NCBI GenBank assembly: GCA_964536565.1 | Contig: CAZHXK010000004.1 | Location: 1 to 32,169, forward strand | Direction of reading: 5' to 3' | DNA length: 32,169 nucleotides | Source of the DNA: GCA-002688135 sp964536565 | GTDB lineage: Bacteria; Patescibacteriota; Patescibacteriia; Magasanikbacterales; GCA-002688135 | Shown: positions 31,385-32,169 of the stretch, piece by piece | Position numbering within the stretch: position 1 is the stretch's first letter | Layout of the letters: the number at the start of each line of letters is the position of its first letter | Notes under the pieces: generated by a model | Seen by the model: the letters and a program-made list of their open reading frames with translations, nothing else | The model's database searches: none | Told to the model about the DNA's origin: nothing | Made by a program: the position numbers and the translations under genes

Positions 31385-32169
31385 CTTTTGTTTCATTGAC
31401 TTTTTGTTGATGCGGTAGTCGCGCGAGTTCTCGGTTGTGCTGAAGTGGTGCCTGTATAGTGCCTGAAGTGCGATGATTGGAGAGATTATCAAGGCATAAT
31501 ACGGCGTCTGTCATCGATGGTCTGGTGACATGAGCGTAACGCATGGTTGTCTTCAGGTCAGCATGCCCAAGAAGATTTTGGATGGTAATGATGGGTTGGC
31601 TTTTATCTGCAAGTAGGGTAGCGAACGTATGTCTGAGTGTGTGCCATCCGATTCTTCTGATACCGACTCTGTCACAAACTTTGTGCAACCATGGTAATCC
31701 CATACCTTTTGTTATTTCTCGTCCATCATCTCGCATGAACACCAATGGACCGCGTGATTCCATGATGCCGAGACGAGTTGCAACCGCATCGCTCATTGTA
31801 TGTATCGAATCTTACCGCTTTTTGGCGTTGTCATGATTTTTCTGACTAGGGATTTGCTTACTGTGATAATTCTATTGCTCAAGTCAACATCTTCCCAGTG
31901 TAATCCACAGAGTTCACCAAATCTCATGCCAGTGTGTGCTGCTACTAGAATCATATCATTCCATACACCTCCTTTTGTGTCTGACAGAAGTAATTCTAAT
32001 TCATGTGCACTGAGGTGATCTGTTTTTGGTGGTTTTTCCTTTAGTCTTTTGATTTTAGGTAGTTTGTCTATAATTTCCCATTCAATTGCCGCTGTTAAAC
32101 ATTTACGGAGGCAACTTAGAAAATTATTGATTGTTTTGTTGTCATGGGTGTGGCCATTTGTCTGAAAAA
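31377..32169 (-). pseudogene. Tyrosine recombinase (integrase), interrupted, 5' end outside window
   Basis: Two frames together give most of a phage-type integrase. The upstream frame (32169 to 31793) holds the end of the core-binding domain (NKTINNFLSCLRKCL), the first catalytic Arg in HTGMRFGEL and the beta-hairpin Lys in TPKSGKIRYI, then stops at TGA 31795-31793. The downstream frame (ATG 31796 to TGA 31379-31377, 139 residues) continues at once with MSDAVATRLGIM, then HTLRHTFATLL (His and second Arg), LLGHADLKTT (His) and RYAHV (Tyr nucleophile). All catalytic residues are present across the break. One missing base just before the ATG explains it (a Pro codon would give RYIPMSDAV). Alternatively the ATGA overlap lets two chains be made. 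It is convergent with tRNA-Asp. Confidence 0.85.

Overview
The window looks like a chromosomal segment of a Patescibacteria (Candidate Phyla Radiation) bacterium. The evidence is the combination of giant surface proteins headed by VirB2-like pilin segments, repeated thrombospondin type-3 calcium motifs, SPDLR-type pseudopilin text inside a larger protein, weak or absent Shine-Dalgarno sites on many genes, and a coding strand rich in G and T. TGA acts as a stop (for example at the ends of the M50 protease and NrdR genes), so the TGA-recoding lineages (Gracilibacteria/Absconditabacteria) are unlikely. Placement below phylum is a guess; an ABY1-type lineage would fit.

Layout. 1-2868: housekeeping genes on + (3' end of lepB, hisS with a long charged tail, rpsU, a YqeY-family gene). 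2900-5600: a disturbed stretch. It has a membrane protein gene with two in-frame stops, a minus-strand DEDDh exonuclease broken by a frameshift, a 470-base stretch with only coding debris, an unrecognised minus-strand gene with an internal duplication, and rpmB (bL28) on minus. 5707-6321: an M50 site-2 protease. 6586-20529: a 14-kb cell-surface locus of five consecutive + genes. Two are paralogues with a VirB2/TrbC-like head followed by large extracellular regions (641 and 3057 residues); three are single-pass membrane proteins with thrombospondin type-3 repeats. 20531-23680: ybeY, ftsA and ftsZ. 23804-27351: nrdR, a small membrane protein, an HtrA/DegP protease and pyruvate kinase. 27540-27873: a short self-contained minus transcription unit with a structured leader and a 60-residue Ala/Glu/Pro-rich product. 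27976-31172: two unrecognised genes of 99 and 966 residues. 31280-31355: tRNA-Asp(GTC). 31377-end: a tyrosine recombinase running into the tRNA from the right, interrupted by a one-base frame change; this suggests the left edge of an integrated element.

How it fits together. The central locus probably builds a secreted or membrane-anchored surface structure rich in disulfides and bound calcium; HtrA and the signal peptidase are the envelope quality-control and processing functions in reach. Two promoter styles are visible: TTGACA-N17-TATACT (rpsU, rpmB, the 60-residue gene) and TGn-TATAAT extended -10 sites with poor -35 boxes (the surface operon, the 395-residue surface gene, nrdR, the 99/966 pair and the stop-interrupted gene). 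Rho-independent terminators are frequent and clear. All assignments come from reading motifs by eye; no database search was run.
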